A stretch of 64,000 nucleotides of DNA from Silene latifolia (GCF_048544455.1 NC_133537.1:17607541-17671540); one strand, 5' to 3'; shown: positions 45,401-55,860, counted from the first letter of the stretch. Program-made: numbers and translations. The notes: generated by a model not told the origin, from the letters alone.

Positions 45401-45445
45401 GAACTACGTCGGATTTGATTTCGCTCCACGCGAATACGTAGGCAG
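45401..45445 (+). ncRNA. Tat stem-loop block, Tat-3 copy 1
   Basis: GAACTACGTCGGATTTGAT precedes a 5-bp hairpin (arms TTCGC and GCGAA, 5-base loop) and then TACGTAGGCAG. A further conserved block, ATAAGG with TTCAATCCAC, follows at 45454-45472. It is a candidate RNA structure in the element transcript. Confidence 0.55.
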
Positions 45446-46295
45446 TCCTTCAGAATAAGGGATTCAATCCACTCATCAATCAAGTTGTCATCTCGTCGGT
45501 TTCTTACGGGTCTTAACCAAGTCCAAATGAAGCCACCTTTGTTTGAGTCGGTCTTAGCACTCGATGTAGGCTAGGATAAGGATATAGGTTCAGATGAGTA
45601 GTGTCAAGTCTCGGAATGAGCTTTATCTAACGGTTTAGGCAAAGATGCTGAGTCACATAGATATGGGTTTGTGTTGGGAACAGAAAATATGAAAAACCCG
45701 CTGAAAAGAAAGAAGGCGTGGAAGAAAAATAGTAAAAGCCCGCTGAAAAGAAAGAAGGCGGTGGCAAGAAATGATGAATACTCGCTGAAAAGAAAGGAGG
45801 CGAGGAGAAGAGTAGCAGAATGTTCCCAACAAGAGTGATGTGTGATGTCCAACTGTTCTCATAAAATCAGTCTGTGTTTAGTGTCTAGGCGAAGCTAACG
45901 TTGTTGCTCCGTGAGTTTAATCCACCTTGTCAATGCCAAGTGATCTTGATTCCCATGTGCCCTCGGGAGCACGCCCATGCCATACGATATCTCCTTCCCA
46001 AGTCGACGACCTTGTGATTTCCATTTGCCATCTTTGGCGCCGGAACGGCCAATTTACATTTCTACCCCCAACAAGTCAATATTTGAATTACAACCCGTGC
46101 ACACTTACGGTTTTATTTTCCTTGTTTGTTTTACGGTAGCGGGCTACGCCCACGTTGTTTACGAGTCATACAGAGTGTCTGTGTCGTATTTCATGCTCAC
46201 CCGTCAAGGTTCGATTTCAAAAATTTCAAAATTTCAAAATTTCAAAATACTTTTTGCGAATTGTGGATAGATGATCCAAGTATTAGAATCCTTTT

Positions 46296-46556
46296 GGGTC
46301 GATGGCCCAATTATTCAAAATTTTCAACATGTTCAAATTTCGGGTCGATGACCCAGTCTTTCAAATTCAATTTCAGGTCGACGACCCAGCATTCCAACAC
46401 TTCAACTTCAAACCTCGGGTCGATGGCCCAACATTTCTAAGTGATGATAAATTCAAAATTCGGGTCGATGACCCAACTATTCAAAATTTTCAAATTCAAT
46501 TTTCGGGTCGATGACCCAATCTTTCAAATGATCCAATTCCAAGGTCGATGATCCAA
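46296..46556 (+). repeat. Tat-3 tandem GGGTCGATGACCC hairpins
   Basis: Seven copies of a 5-bp-stem hairpin, with variants GGGTCGATGGCCC and AGGTCGACGACCC, spaced 35-46 bases and separated by TTCAAA-rich filler. Confidence 0.88.
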
Positions 46557-46636
46557 ATTGGCTTTTAAAATTCAATCTTATGTGATGATTATTGCTAGTA
46601 CTTTTTCTATGTTCCAAATATAGCGGGATATGCTTC

Positions 46637-46710
46637 AACTGGGGGCTCTAAAGTCTTCGACTTTAGAGCCATTGCAAACTGAGGGCTCTGAAGCCGTTGG
46701 CTTCAGAGAC
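46637..46710 (+). repeat. Twin perfect hairpins preceded by polypurine-like words
   Basis: Hairpin 1 (46644-46670) has 12-bp arms GGCTCTAAAGTC and GACTTTAGAGCC around TTC. Hairpin 2 (46686-46708) has 10-bp arms CTCTGAAGCC and GGCTTCAGAG around GTT. Each follows AACTGGGGGCTCT or AACTGAGGGCTCT, close to the true polypurine tract at 47229. Confidence 0.85.
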
Positions 46711-46947
46711 CATTATCAAGATGTAAAGGATGACATCCACCAAGAATTCAATTCAATACAAGAGTATGAAATGGAGGAATTCCTTAGCTGAAAGCAAATG
46801 ATGAAAGCGGCGGCAACCTCCTCGGAAAGTCCCGTCCCATTTGGACACCTGCCAGCGGATGATAAATTTTGGGCAAATGTCAGCAGATGATGAATTTCGG
46901 ACAAGTGCCAGCCGATGATAAACTTTGGGCATGTGTCAGCAGTTGCC

Positions 46948-46995
46948 GAACTACGACGCGGGTTTGATTCCGTCAGAAACGGATACGTAGGCGCC
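46948..46995 (+). ncRNA. Tat stem-loop block, Tat-3 copy 2
   Basis: GAACTACGACGCGGGTTTGAT precedes a 5-bp hairpin (arms TCCGT and ACGGA, 5-base loop) and TACGTAGGCGC. ATAAGG with CTCAATCCAC follows. The stem is entirely different from copy 1 while the flanks are kept. Confidence 0.55.
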
Positions 46996-47241
46996 TAAGG
47001 ATAAGGCTCAATCCACCATATATGCATTTTATGGGTCGACGACCAACGATGATAATTTGACACAACAGAAGCAAGAGTCAATCCCCAACGAAGTTTCAGG
47101 TATGATCTCTTCTTATGGCTGGCGAGCTTATATACGCAAGTCTAATGGACTATAAACGACCCGCAGAATCCTCAGGTCGAGAGGGACCTGGGGTATACTT
47201 TGACTTTCGCCTTGTCCAAGCCTCAGTCAAAGTGGGGGCTC

Positions 47242-50200
47242 TGTAGATACCCGTATCCGTCGATATTGGAATTTATAGAGAACCCGACAAACACCCGATG
47301 ATGATAGGACACATGTATTCTTTAGTTGTCATTTGTCATTATTTGGGTTCGTTTTGCGATGTAGAACGAGCGTTGTCGACGGAGTATTTTGTTAATTTAA
47401 ATGATATTTAAATTAAATGTTTTTTTAAGTGAATTCATTTTATTATTATTTTATTTTGAATTTATTTTCCCAAGTTTATTTTATTGAAAATAAAATAAAT
47501 ATTTGATTTGATAAATCATTTTATGAGTATATTTGGTTTGAAAAATCATTTATTTTAATGTGTTAATTGATTTGAAAAATCGATTTGAAAATCGAAAAGA
47601 ACTCGTTTTGAACATGTGTTTTTGAGCTCGATTTTAGCTCGGTTTTTGAGCCCGTTTTCTTTACGAATTGGCACGAATCTCGAGTACACTAACCAACCTA
47701 AGCCTCTACCCATCCAACCCAGTTCGAACCCCCTTAACCACGGCCCAAATCCCATCCCAAACCACCCCCAACAGCCCCGCATACAAACACCTACCCCCCT
47801 GCTTTTTGCGTGATGAATCCCGAGCCCAAAACCCGCTCCAAACACCACCAAAACCCGTGCCCATTAACCCTAACCCATACCCTAATATCCTACCCATATT
47901 AACTTACCTTAATCACCAAGAAAAACCCCCAAACGAACCCTAGAAAACCCCCCAAAAGCTGCTGGACAGCAGCTATGCTCAACAGGCCCGACTGCCTCTC
48001 CCCCTCTTTTACCCTATTTTAACTCCTTATAAATACCCACCCTTCACCATACATTCATTCCTCTAAGTTCTCCATACATCCTACCATCACCCACAAGCTT
48101 TAAACCTCAGAAACAAACCCTAATTGCCTCCCAAAAACCCTAAACAAAACCGACACACAAACTGAAACTGTTTGTGTGTCCTCCTCGAAAAGCAGTTCGT
48201 TCCTCCATCAAACCTCCATAAAAACTCGAGTTTCTTGTTCCTAATTAACCACATAACATCCATCTACACATTAGACAAAGAATTACGAGCCAAATTGCCC
48301 TTGAGAGTACACGAAATCCCTCGAAAAACAGAGTGAAATAACACTCTGTTTTCGCGGTTTCTTCTTGTCTGTCCAGTTCTGTTTGTGCTCGTTTTTCGTC
48401 TTAATAACCCAAAACGAGCAGGGGTTGCTTTAATATCCCTGTTCTCCTCTCTTTCTAGTTTCCAAAACATCTTTTAAATCGAATTTTCGTCGTGAAACGA
48501 GGGAGATATCATCGTTTGAAAATCGCTGTCCAGAAAGTTTCCAAAACGCGTGTTTGCTTTATTCTTCGTCGACGACGGCCTCTCGAGATAAAATCTACCA
48601 TCGATTACGACCCAAGACGGTGTCAACGATACATGTAGGTTGAGGGTGCATCAAATCCTCCTCTTTTCCCTTTTATTTCTTTTGTTTTATGCTTGTTTTT
48701 TTATTGTCTTATTTTTGTTTGTTTTCGTTTTGTTTATCGTTTGTTTTAATTAACTATGAAACTAGTTAGTCCGAGTATGAGTTAAAGTACCACCATGAAC
48801 ACCCGCGTTGACTTGAGATGGGAAAAGAAACCGCTACATCAGTCGGTCGTACACCCCCGTCTCATTTACATATCCTCGTGTTCAGGGTAGGGCATAAATA
48901 AAACGATTGTCTAACTTCGCTCTTCGCTTTTGACCCCCTTATTGTTTCGGCCAAATCGACATACCCTAGGACCCGTTGTATGTTAGTTTAACTTCTGATT
49001 GTTAACCTATGACGTATTTAGATGACATTAGATCAATTTGATAACCTAATTAGACACATTAGGGTACATCGACATAGCTTTAAAAACCGATTAACAATTC
49101 TGTAACTTAATTGAATTCATCTTCCCTTTCACTAATTTTCTCGCTAGCATGGAAGTGCGTGCTTAACACCTTTCCATTTGCACTCGTTGACGATTTAGAA
49201 TTGTACCTAACCTAGTTCGTATTTATTTAATTCAATTTGTAATTAATTAACCTTTAATTTGTTTTATTTATTTCTAATTTTTTAAAAGTCGTTTTAATTA
49301 TCTTTTATGGTTCAAAATCTGTAAATTTAATTTAATGAATTTTTTCGTAATTTATTTTACTGATTTCGTAATTAAAACATAATTAACTTTGCTTTTCTCC
49401 AAAAACCGTGCCTTGCACGGGTCTGTCTGACTTCTGATCCGTGCACTGCACGGGTCTGCCAGTTTTAGTTTCTTTTCTTCTTTTGTTTCTTTAATTGTTT
49501 ACTAATCCTATTTTAATAAATATGGATTGGTGAATAATTTTAATAAGTTAGGTTCAATTTAATTAATAAGTTGTACCTAATTTATTTCAAGCCTTTGTAC
49601 TTATTTATTTTAATTTAATTAGTTTAATTCTAATCTAATTTGTTTATTAACTAATAATTCGGCTAACATCTTTAATTAGTCTAACTTAGCTTTAGCTTTT
49701 TTTGTTTACATTTGTTTCGTTTATTAAGACTTAATAGTTTAAGTTGTATTTTGTTAGTTTGTATTGTAATCTGAGTCAAAGTAATTACGATAGTTGTTGT
49801 AATTAGATTGAGTTGTAATTTATTTCTCGTTGTGTCGGCATGAAATGCCTGGGTTGTAATAGGATAGATCCCAATGGCTCCCCCATTCCTCCTAAGCCGT
49901 GTTTGCACATCTTTTATTTCAAATCAACCAACATGCTAAAACAACTTTGACAAAGTTAGTATTCATGCATTAAACGACATAGAAATTGTTGTCACATGTT
50001 AGGGTTTTAAAACGATGTTTGCATATCATATATCGTAGTAGCTATGACCTTGTTTGAAATCCGATACTTGACTTAGTAGAGGCCGTTATCGACGGGCGGG
50101 GTTAGGTGTCCTTATGGGCTTCCTAACACGTACCCTCACCCCTTACTCAAGATCTATGGTTTGTGGATCCGTCTAAATACCATTGGATTACGAGAGTCAT

Positions 50201-50421
50201 TCAAATCGAGTGATATAGGGTACAAGTCTTTATCTTTAATCACTCGTAGTCGATTGGCTTTATGCTTTTCGATGAAAGGTGTAAAGTTGACTTGAACGGT
50301 TCCAAGTTCCCAAAAAACTTGGTGGCGACTCTAATATGTCTTAATTCGATTCGAAAGAACCTCGAGTCGATTATGCCTAGTGTGGATCCCGCGGACGCAG
50401 TTCCCGAGGGCCTTGTCCACA
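47242..50421 (+). repeat. Tat-3 3' LTR
   Basis: This is a direct repeat of 38412-41585 and abuts the polypurine tract. Twin CCGTGC/GCACGG hairpins lie at 49406-49420 and 49439-49453. Confidence 0.94.
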
Positions 50422-50426
50422 AATTG

Positions 50427-52142
50427 GCTCGTCAGGTTGCTCCAGGATTACAGTAGTTTGATTTGTGGTTACTGTGTCCTCCAAGTCAAGAATGATCTTC
50501 CCTTCCTTGGAGAGCTGCATGATCTTCTCCTTGAGTATTATACACTTTTCAATAGGATGACTCACCAGCCTATGATAACGACAGTAATTGGGATCGTTTG
50601 TCTTGTTTGCTTGCTCAGGGCGCTTGGACTCTGGCAATTGTATAACCTTCTTTTCCAAGAGGTCATCAAGCATTCCAGACAAGTCAGAATCTGGGAATGG
50701 ATATTTCTTAGCCTGCAACTCTTTCAATGTAGGCTTGTCTCGTTGGTAGTTGTAAGAGAATGACTCTTTCTTCTTTTCATACTTAGGCTTTGACGAGATT
50801 TTGACAGTGCATCTTTCTTTGGTTTCGACGACCATTGTTTCCTTTGTCGACGATTTGGAGTTCTTATCAGTTTTCTTGAACTCCTTCTTTTCACTTGGCA
50901 CCTTAGATGAACTTCGTCGAGCACTACCATGTTCTTTGATTGTGATCTCCATGTCATGGGCACGGGTAGCCAGGTCTTGGAAGCTCTTTGGCATGATCCC
51001 TTTCAGGATGTAAAGAATGCCCCATTTCATTCCATTGACGCACATTTCAACTGCTGACGCTTCACTTAAGCGATCCTTGCATTCCAGCTCGCCGCACGCC
51101 ACTGTTGATGTAATCGACGCATGGCTCATCTTGCCATTGAGTTGTCTTTGTCAATTCGCTCATGCGATGACGACCACGCCTGGTATCGTATAATCTGTTG
51201 AGGAATTCATCTTCCGTGTGACCCGGTGTCAATTGACTCGAGTCCGGATCGTGTACCGTCGAACGCGATCCCTTTGAGCGAACGAACGAACGAACTGCTT
51301 CACCAAACGATCACCTTCTGTTCCAGCATTGTTGCATGTCTCGACGAAGTGGGCGATGTGTTGCTTTGGGTTCCCCTTCTCGTCGAACTGTTGAAATTTT
51401 GGAGGTTGATAGCCAGATGGCATGCACAGACTGTCAATCCTCTTAGTGTAAGGCTTGATGTAGCATCCACTATTTGTCGAGCTATCATCCAACTGACACT
51501 TGATCGTCTTGGCTATTAACTCCTGCAGCTTCTCTTCAGTGAAGTTGCTGATCTCATTCTTTGGCTTTTCCCCATCCTCGCCAACTTCTCTATCACTATC
51601 AACATCCCTATCGGTGTCACCATGCTCGCTCTCGGCCTTCCTGTCACGGAGTGCCACCACCTCTTTTTGGAGCTCATCAATTTTCTTGTTCTTTTCTTCA
51701 TTCTCCTTCATCATCTTTTCAAGGAGATCATTCATTTTCTACATTCGATCCTCAAGAGTATCGTCACTTATCACCATGACTGAAGCGACGCTAGGCGTTG
51801 ATGTTTCTTTCTTATTTGGCAACGCCTTGGATTTGCAGGGGGAAGCCTTTTTGTCAGCCTTAACACTTCTACCCTCCTCGCGTGAAGGAGATGAGGCAGC
51901 CAAGAGTGCTGTAGCGGCAGCAGCTATAGAGGCGACAGAGAACTTGCGCGGCCTAGTTGGGACATGTGCAGAGCGTAGACTGGAAGCAGCAGCATTGACA
52001 GCAGCCTTCTTCGCCATTCCTCTTGTGGAGATGCCAACTGACTGCGTAGTAGGGGAGGTAGCAAAGCAATGGGGGTACCCTGCAAGATATCTGCGTAGGT
52101 CTTCTTGGATGGACTGGAGGAGATGCTTTGTTTAGTAGACAT
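50427..52142 (-). pseudogene. Tat-2 gag (broken by shifts, stops and Tat-3)
   Basis: Minus strand. The likely start is ATG at 52142 (STKQSISSSPSKKTYADIL). After shifts the frame 52017-51739 ends at a TAG in EDRM-stop-KMNDLL, beyond which 51735-51229 continues in frame: a coiled coil (MMKENEEKNKKIDELQKEV), then QFDEKGNPKQHIAHFVE and VKQFVRSF, standard gag capsid motifs. The frame 51129-50427 covers the capsid end, MPKSFQDLATRAHDMEI, and the knuckle-like YCRYHRLVSHPIEKC. A part of the capsid (NAxDWY region) between 51229 and 51129 is shifted. The reading crosses the Tat-3 insertion to 38406. Confidence 0.85.
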
Positions 52143-52197
52143 CTTCTTGTTTTGGTAGACTTGAATAAAACAACAGTAGAGATGAGAGGTAGAGATT

Positions 52198-52215
52198 TTC
52201 ACGTCGGGTTCACCA
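52198..52215 (-). other. Tat-2 primer binding site (tRNA-Trp type)
   Basis: The minus strand reads TGGTGAACCCGACGTGAA starting 5 bases inside the LTR. This is an exact complement of the 3' end of plant cytosolic tRNA-Trp as I remember it (TTCACGTCGGGTTCACCA). Confidence 0.75.
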
Positions 52216-52220
52216 AAATT

Positions 52221-52878
52221 TGTAACAGCAAATTTGTATTGCAATAACTGAAATACAAAACAAGGAAACAATTATATTTTATTAATAAATATCAAAAGTA
52301 CGTGTACAATCTCTAATGTATCCTCTGATTCTAATATGCCGTAAGGGGTACGTGTACGGGGTACACGTGAGGGGTGCGCGTGTAGACAAATTTAATTGCT
52401 CTACACGCGATGTAGATTTGATTTCTTGAGAGGGTCGCGATGACTTGAATCTCTCTTGAAGTTTTGAATTTGTGATTGAATCTTCAGCGCAGGCGGCACG
52501 ATTTGATGTGCTTGTGACTGCTTGCAATGATTTTGACGGAGAGGATTTGTAGGAATTTTGTACCTTGTTCTCTCTAGCTCCTTTGCAATTATGAATTTTC
52601 AACCCTTTGAATGAATGAGGAGAGCTCTATTTATAGAGTTTCAAATCCCCTTGTTGGACTTTGATGGTCACAGGCCCATTTGTGGGTTTATTAGAAACTT
52701 GGCCCAAATTTGATTCTTTCTGAGTTTAATGATCCGAATAACTCCACTGTAATCCGAATCGACCCATATTTCATTTAATCGGGACAAAATAATTAAATTA
52801 AGTTAAAATTTGGTAGTAACTCAAAATAATTAATTTATTTTATTTACTTGGCACATTAATAAATTTTCCGTGCCTACA
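52221..52878 (-). repeat. Tat-2 5' LTR
   Basis: This is a direct repeat of 19468-20125, 658 bp. The target duplication GAATT follows at 52879. Confidence 0.94.
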
Positions 52879-52915
52879 GAATTGACGAAATTCAAGAGCT
52901 TACGTGAGAAAAGAG

Positions 52916-53072
52916 CTCGATCGAGTACTTTTTGTACTCGATCGAGTGAAAAATTGGTCGACCGAATGCTTTTTCCAGTCGACCGAGTAAAGAAATAAAG
53001 GGGACTTCTCGATCGAGTAACTGGATCATCAAAAGTCCTCGATCGAGTAGTTTAAAACCACTCGATCGAGTG
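52916..53072. repeat. CTCGATCGAG cluster, Athila-1 interior before the 3' ORF
   Basis: Five exact copies plus CGACCGA variants lie in 157 bases, in non-coding DNA upstream of the spliced leader of the 3' ORF. Confidence 0.93.
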
Positions 53073-53398
53073 GATTTGCAAAGGGACGCAGGGAGTTGTT
53101 TCTTAAACTCGATTCCTTTGATTTCTAATTCATTTTTCACCTAATTGTTTCGTCTAACCCCTATTTGCGATCAAACACTCCCCCAAATCCCCATATTTTC
53201 TTGCCCAATCTCCAAATCCGCCACCTACAATCTGTTGCCTGCTTATTAATCTTTCAAAGCCCCCTAATTTCCCTTTAATTTGTGCTCTTTTTCACGGTTT
53301 TTAACGCGGGTTAGGGTTTGCGGTTTTGAGATTCAAAAATCGCTTGTTTTGCTTGTTCTTTGAAGATTAATTGCATATTGTAGGTTCATTCCCATCAA
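53073..53398 (+). promoter_or_regulatory. Leader region of the Athila-1 3' ORF
   Basis: This is non-coding DNA between the palindrome cluster and the leader intron. No confident TATA box is visible. It could be a spliced leader exon of the full-length transcript or a separate promoter. Confidence 0.4.
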
Positions 53399-53897
53399 GT
53401 AAGTGATTTCTACACCCTCTTTGCATTTTAATTTCGATTATTTTGAATTTCATGAGGTAAAATTGAAATTAGGGTTCGAAAATCCATTGTTGGTCGAATT
53501 TTCGACTTTAACTGTCTTTAGTTGCCCTTAATTGTCTTACTTGATGATATACCCGCATTCCTCGTTGTTGTTGCATGATCAATTCGAATTTTGCGCGAGA
53601 TTTTCGCGATTAGGGTTGTTTTAGTCCAATTTTTCGACTGTCAGACGGGTTATATGCGTTCATGACTGAATTAATCTCAGTTGTTGTTAATTGCTGCTGT
53701 CACTACCTGCTATCCCGTTCCCTATCACCATTTACATGCTGTAATTCGAAAGTTTAGAGGAATGTTGGGAATTTTAGGGGCTGAAGTCGAAATTTTCGAC
53801 TGGTAGGGGATTCGCATCTTTGTTTTCTTTGGTTTTTCATCTTTGTTTCGCCCTTTGTTAGTTGCTTATCTTATCAGTCCCTTGTCCCTTATTACAG
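53399..53897 (+). other. Probable intron just before the Athila-1 3' ORF
   Basis: The donor is a perfect GTAAGT at 53399. The acceptor is CTTATTACAG ending at 53897, one base before the ATG of the 3' ORF. The interval is T-rich with several stops. This fits expression of the 3' ORF from a spliced mRNA. Confidence 0.6.
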
Positions 53898-53898
53898 G

Positions 53899-55860
53899 AT
53901 GGAGTCTAGTACTTTGCCTTCTACCAGTACCGCTTCTAGCCCGTCCTTGAGTGAGACAGTGGCCCCTGCTGTTGCCACTGTCTCCACTTTAGTGAGTACC
54001 GCAGCCCCAGTGTTCCTAGTTTCAGCTGCAGGTACAGTTTTTGCTCCAGCTAGCTCTGCTGCTAGCTCAGTTCAGGCTTCCACTTCCTCTACGGTCACCA
54101 CCATTGCTAGCACTGCTGCTAGTCTCTCTTCAGTGGTGGCCACAACAGCCACTCCTTCTACACCAGCCATTGTTTTCACGTCTGTGGTGCACTCGCCAGC
54201 AGTCGCAGCTGCCTTTAGAGTAGCCCTGGTACCTCACACCATCACTGCACGGGCTTCTGCTTTGAGTTCCAGAGGCCGAGGTCGTAGACAGTCTCGAGCT
54301 ACGCCAGCTCCTTTTACCTCTACTTCCGCTCCTAGCACTTCTACAGCTGTTGTTCCTTCTACTTCTGGCACGGTCACGGTTCGAGGGGACGCTTCCCTCG
54401 ACCCTCACCCAGACTACCCGCAGGTAATTTTTTTTAACGCTTAACTTCGTAATAAATTTTATAACCTGTTGCGCTGTGTGTTTATACCTTCCCGATTTCT
54501 AGAGAAATCGGCACTTGTGAGACTCGGTATTTACGAGTCGGTTTGTGACTTACTACGAGGAACGGGGATGGCCGGACTCATCACTATGAGCGGTCGTACC
54601 TTTTTAGAGCCGAGCCTTGAGTTTCTCAGCTCCTTTACCTTCTCCTCAGGGGCACACGATGCTGACCCCACTAGTTCTTCCGTGTCCTTCTGGTTGTTTA
54701 ACCGGACTTTTCCGATGACCTTAGGGGAGTTTGGTAGGTTACTTGGCCTTACCTCCACGGGCGCGACTGCAGCCCCTAGGAGGGTCTTCCGTCAGCTTTA
54801 GAGGACCCTGGCCCAGACTACTTTTAGGGAGCGAAAGCTCCAACAGGTCCACCTTCCCCCTGTCCGTTGTTTCCTTAGACTGATGGGGAGCACTATCTTC
54901 GGCCGAAAGGAGCCGAACAACATCACAAACACCGAGCTCTCCATCCCAGGCGGTTACTCGAACATCGTTGTGAGGGTCCTTTTACCCTCAACATAGCTTA
55001 CTTGACCGCCCAGTACCTTCAAATCCAGGGGAAGAAGGAGACGGGAACCATTGCCTGCGGTGGCATAGCCACCATTCTTGCCCGTGACCTTTTCCCCGTT
55101 TGGCCTCGTGACCTGCAGTACCTCGAGGGAGAGAGGCTACTGAGTCTGGACGCCATGCTTTCTCAGCATTGGCTGACCCCAGACTACCAGACATGGAAGA
55201 TAGACGGCTCCTTGTCTATTGACTTACCTTGTGACACTCTCCCCCGTCTAGAGCCCTTGCCCACTGTTGCTAGTGGCGCCCGTCTGCCACCAATGCCTGA
55301 ACTTCACCTTCCACTTCGACCTCGACCACCTCCTGCTGCACCCGCCGCCAAGAAGCGGCGCCTTGAGACTAGAGAGAGGTCCACACCTTCAGGGAGTGCT
55401 CAGCCTTCCACGGCTACTCCCATCCCGACCCCTACTCCCACTACCACTCCTACTCCCACTCCCACTGACCAGACACAGACTCAGCCGGACCTACCGGCTA
55501 CTTTCATACCACCTCCTCCCTTTGTGGCGCCCGCGGTCCTGGACCAAAGAGGCGCCGTTTACGGTTTGTTGCTTGAGGTTTCAAAGCGTCAGGCTCATAT
55601 GGAGAGGGATTTGGCTCTTGTCTTACACCCTCTGTACGAGTACCACTTGCGGCGACACCGTCCGATCCCAGAGGGTTGGCCACACCCTTCCTTCTTCCGG
55701 TACCCAGCTGAGGGGTACCCGGAGTCTGCTGACGAGGAGGAGGACGAGGACCCTGAGGTGGCAGTGGAGAGAGCTCGCACTGAGGAGCAGAGGAGGAGAG
55801 AGATCTGGAGTTCAGGGTGGAGGACATCCGTGACAGCGACGGTGACGACGACGACGAGTA
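53899..55860 (+). pseudogene. Athila-1 3' ORF (env-position ORF, ATHILA ORF-like), broken
   Basis: This was once a single ORF of about 650 residues. ATG 53899 starts a Ser/Thr/Ala/Val-rich N-terminus (about 180 residues), then an RG patch, then a conserved-looking domain: IYESVCDLLRGTGMAGL, FLSSFTFSSG, FPMTLGEFGRLLGLTSTG (54460-54760), ending in IACGGIATILARDLFPVW (55050-55100) and MLSQHWLTPDYQTWKIDG. A proline-rich stretch with KKRRLE (a possible nuclear signal) and a coiled acidic tail follow. Stops at 54442 (TAA) and 54799 (TAG) and a shift at about 54985 break it. It sits where Athila elements have their extra or env-like ORF. I cannot assign a function and see no signal peptide. Confidence 0.7.

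Larger units (their letters stand above)
44146..47228 (+). other. Tat-3 3' non-coding region with several tandem repeats
   Basis: About 3 kb without a gene. It holds a purine low-complexity tract (44728-44866), the stem-loop block (45401, 46948), three copies of a CGCTGAAAAGAAAGAAGGCG unit at 45696-45815, seven GGGTCGATGACCC hairpins at 46296-46556, twin perfect hairpins at 46644-46708, and four copies of a unit with GGCAAATGTCAGCAGATGAT at about 46835-46945. Reading frames inside these are by-products. Confidence 0.8.
38412..50421 (+). mobile_element. Tat-3: gag-only Tat-lineage element with 3.2-kb LTRs
   Basis: LTRs are 38412-41585 and 47242-50421 (TGTAGATACC start; right copy ends TTGTCCACA). 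The tRNA-Arg type primer site at 41589 and the polypurine tract AAAGTGGGGGCTC at 47229-47241 give plus orientation. The 5.6-kb interior holds a broken gag and then about 3 kb of non-coding repeats. There is no protease, RT, RNase H or integrase, so it is non-autonomous. About twenty differences between 3.2-kb LTRs, under 1% by eye, make it the youngest insertion here. Confidence 0.92.
38407..50426 (+). other. Target duplication AATTG around Tat-3
   Basis: AATTG stands at 38407-38411 and 50422-50426. Removing Tat-3 and one copy joins Tat-2 gag in frame on the minus strand across the gap. Confidence 0.9.
19468..52878 (-). mobile_element. Tat-2: Ty3/gypsy Tat-lineage (Retand-like) element with nested insertions
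   Basis: LTRs 19468-20125 and 52221-52878 (658 bp each, TGTAACAGC to GCCTACA) are flanked by GAATT (19463-19467 and 52879-52883). The primer site next to 52221 and the purine tract next to 20125 give minus orientation. Gene order on the minus strand is gag, protease, RT-RNase H, second (archaeal-type) RNase H, integrase, then a long 3' region with tandem repeats. A second RNase H before integrase and 3' tandem repeats are traits of the Tat lineage. LTRs differ at about 13 positions by eye, near 2%. Athila-4 and Tat-3 are inserted in it. Confidence 0.93.
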
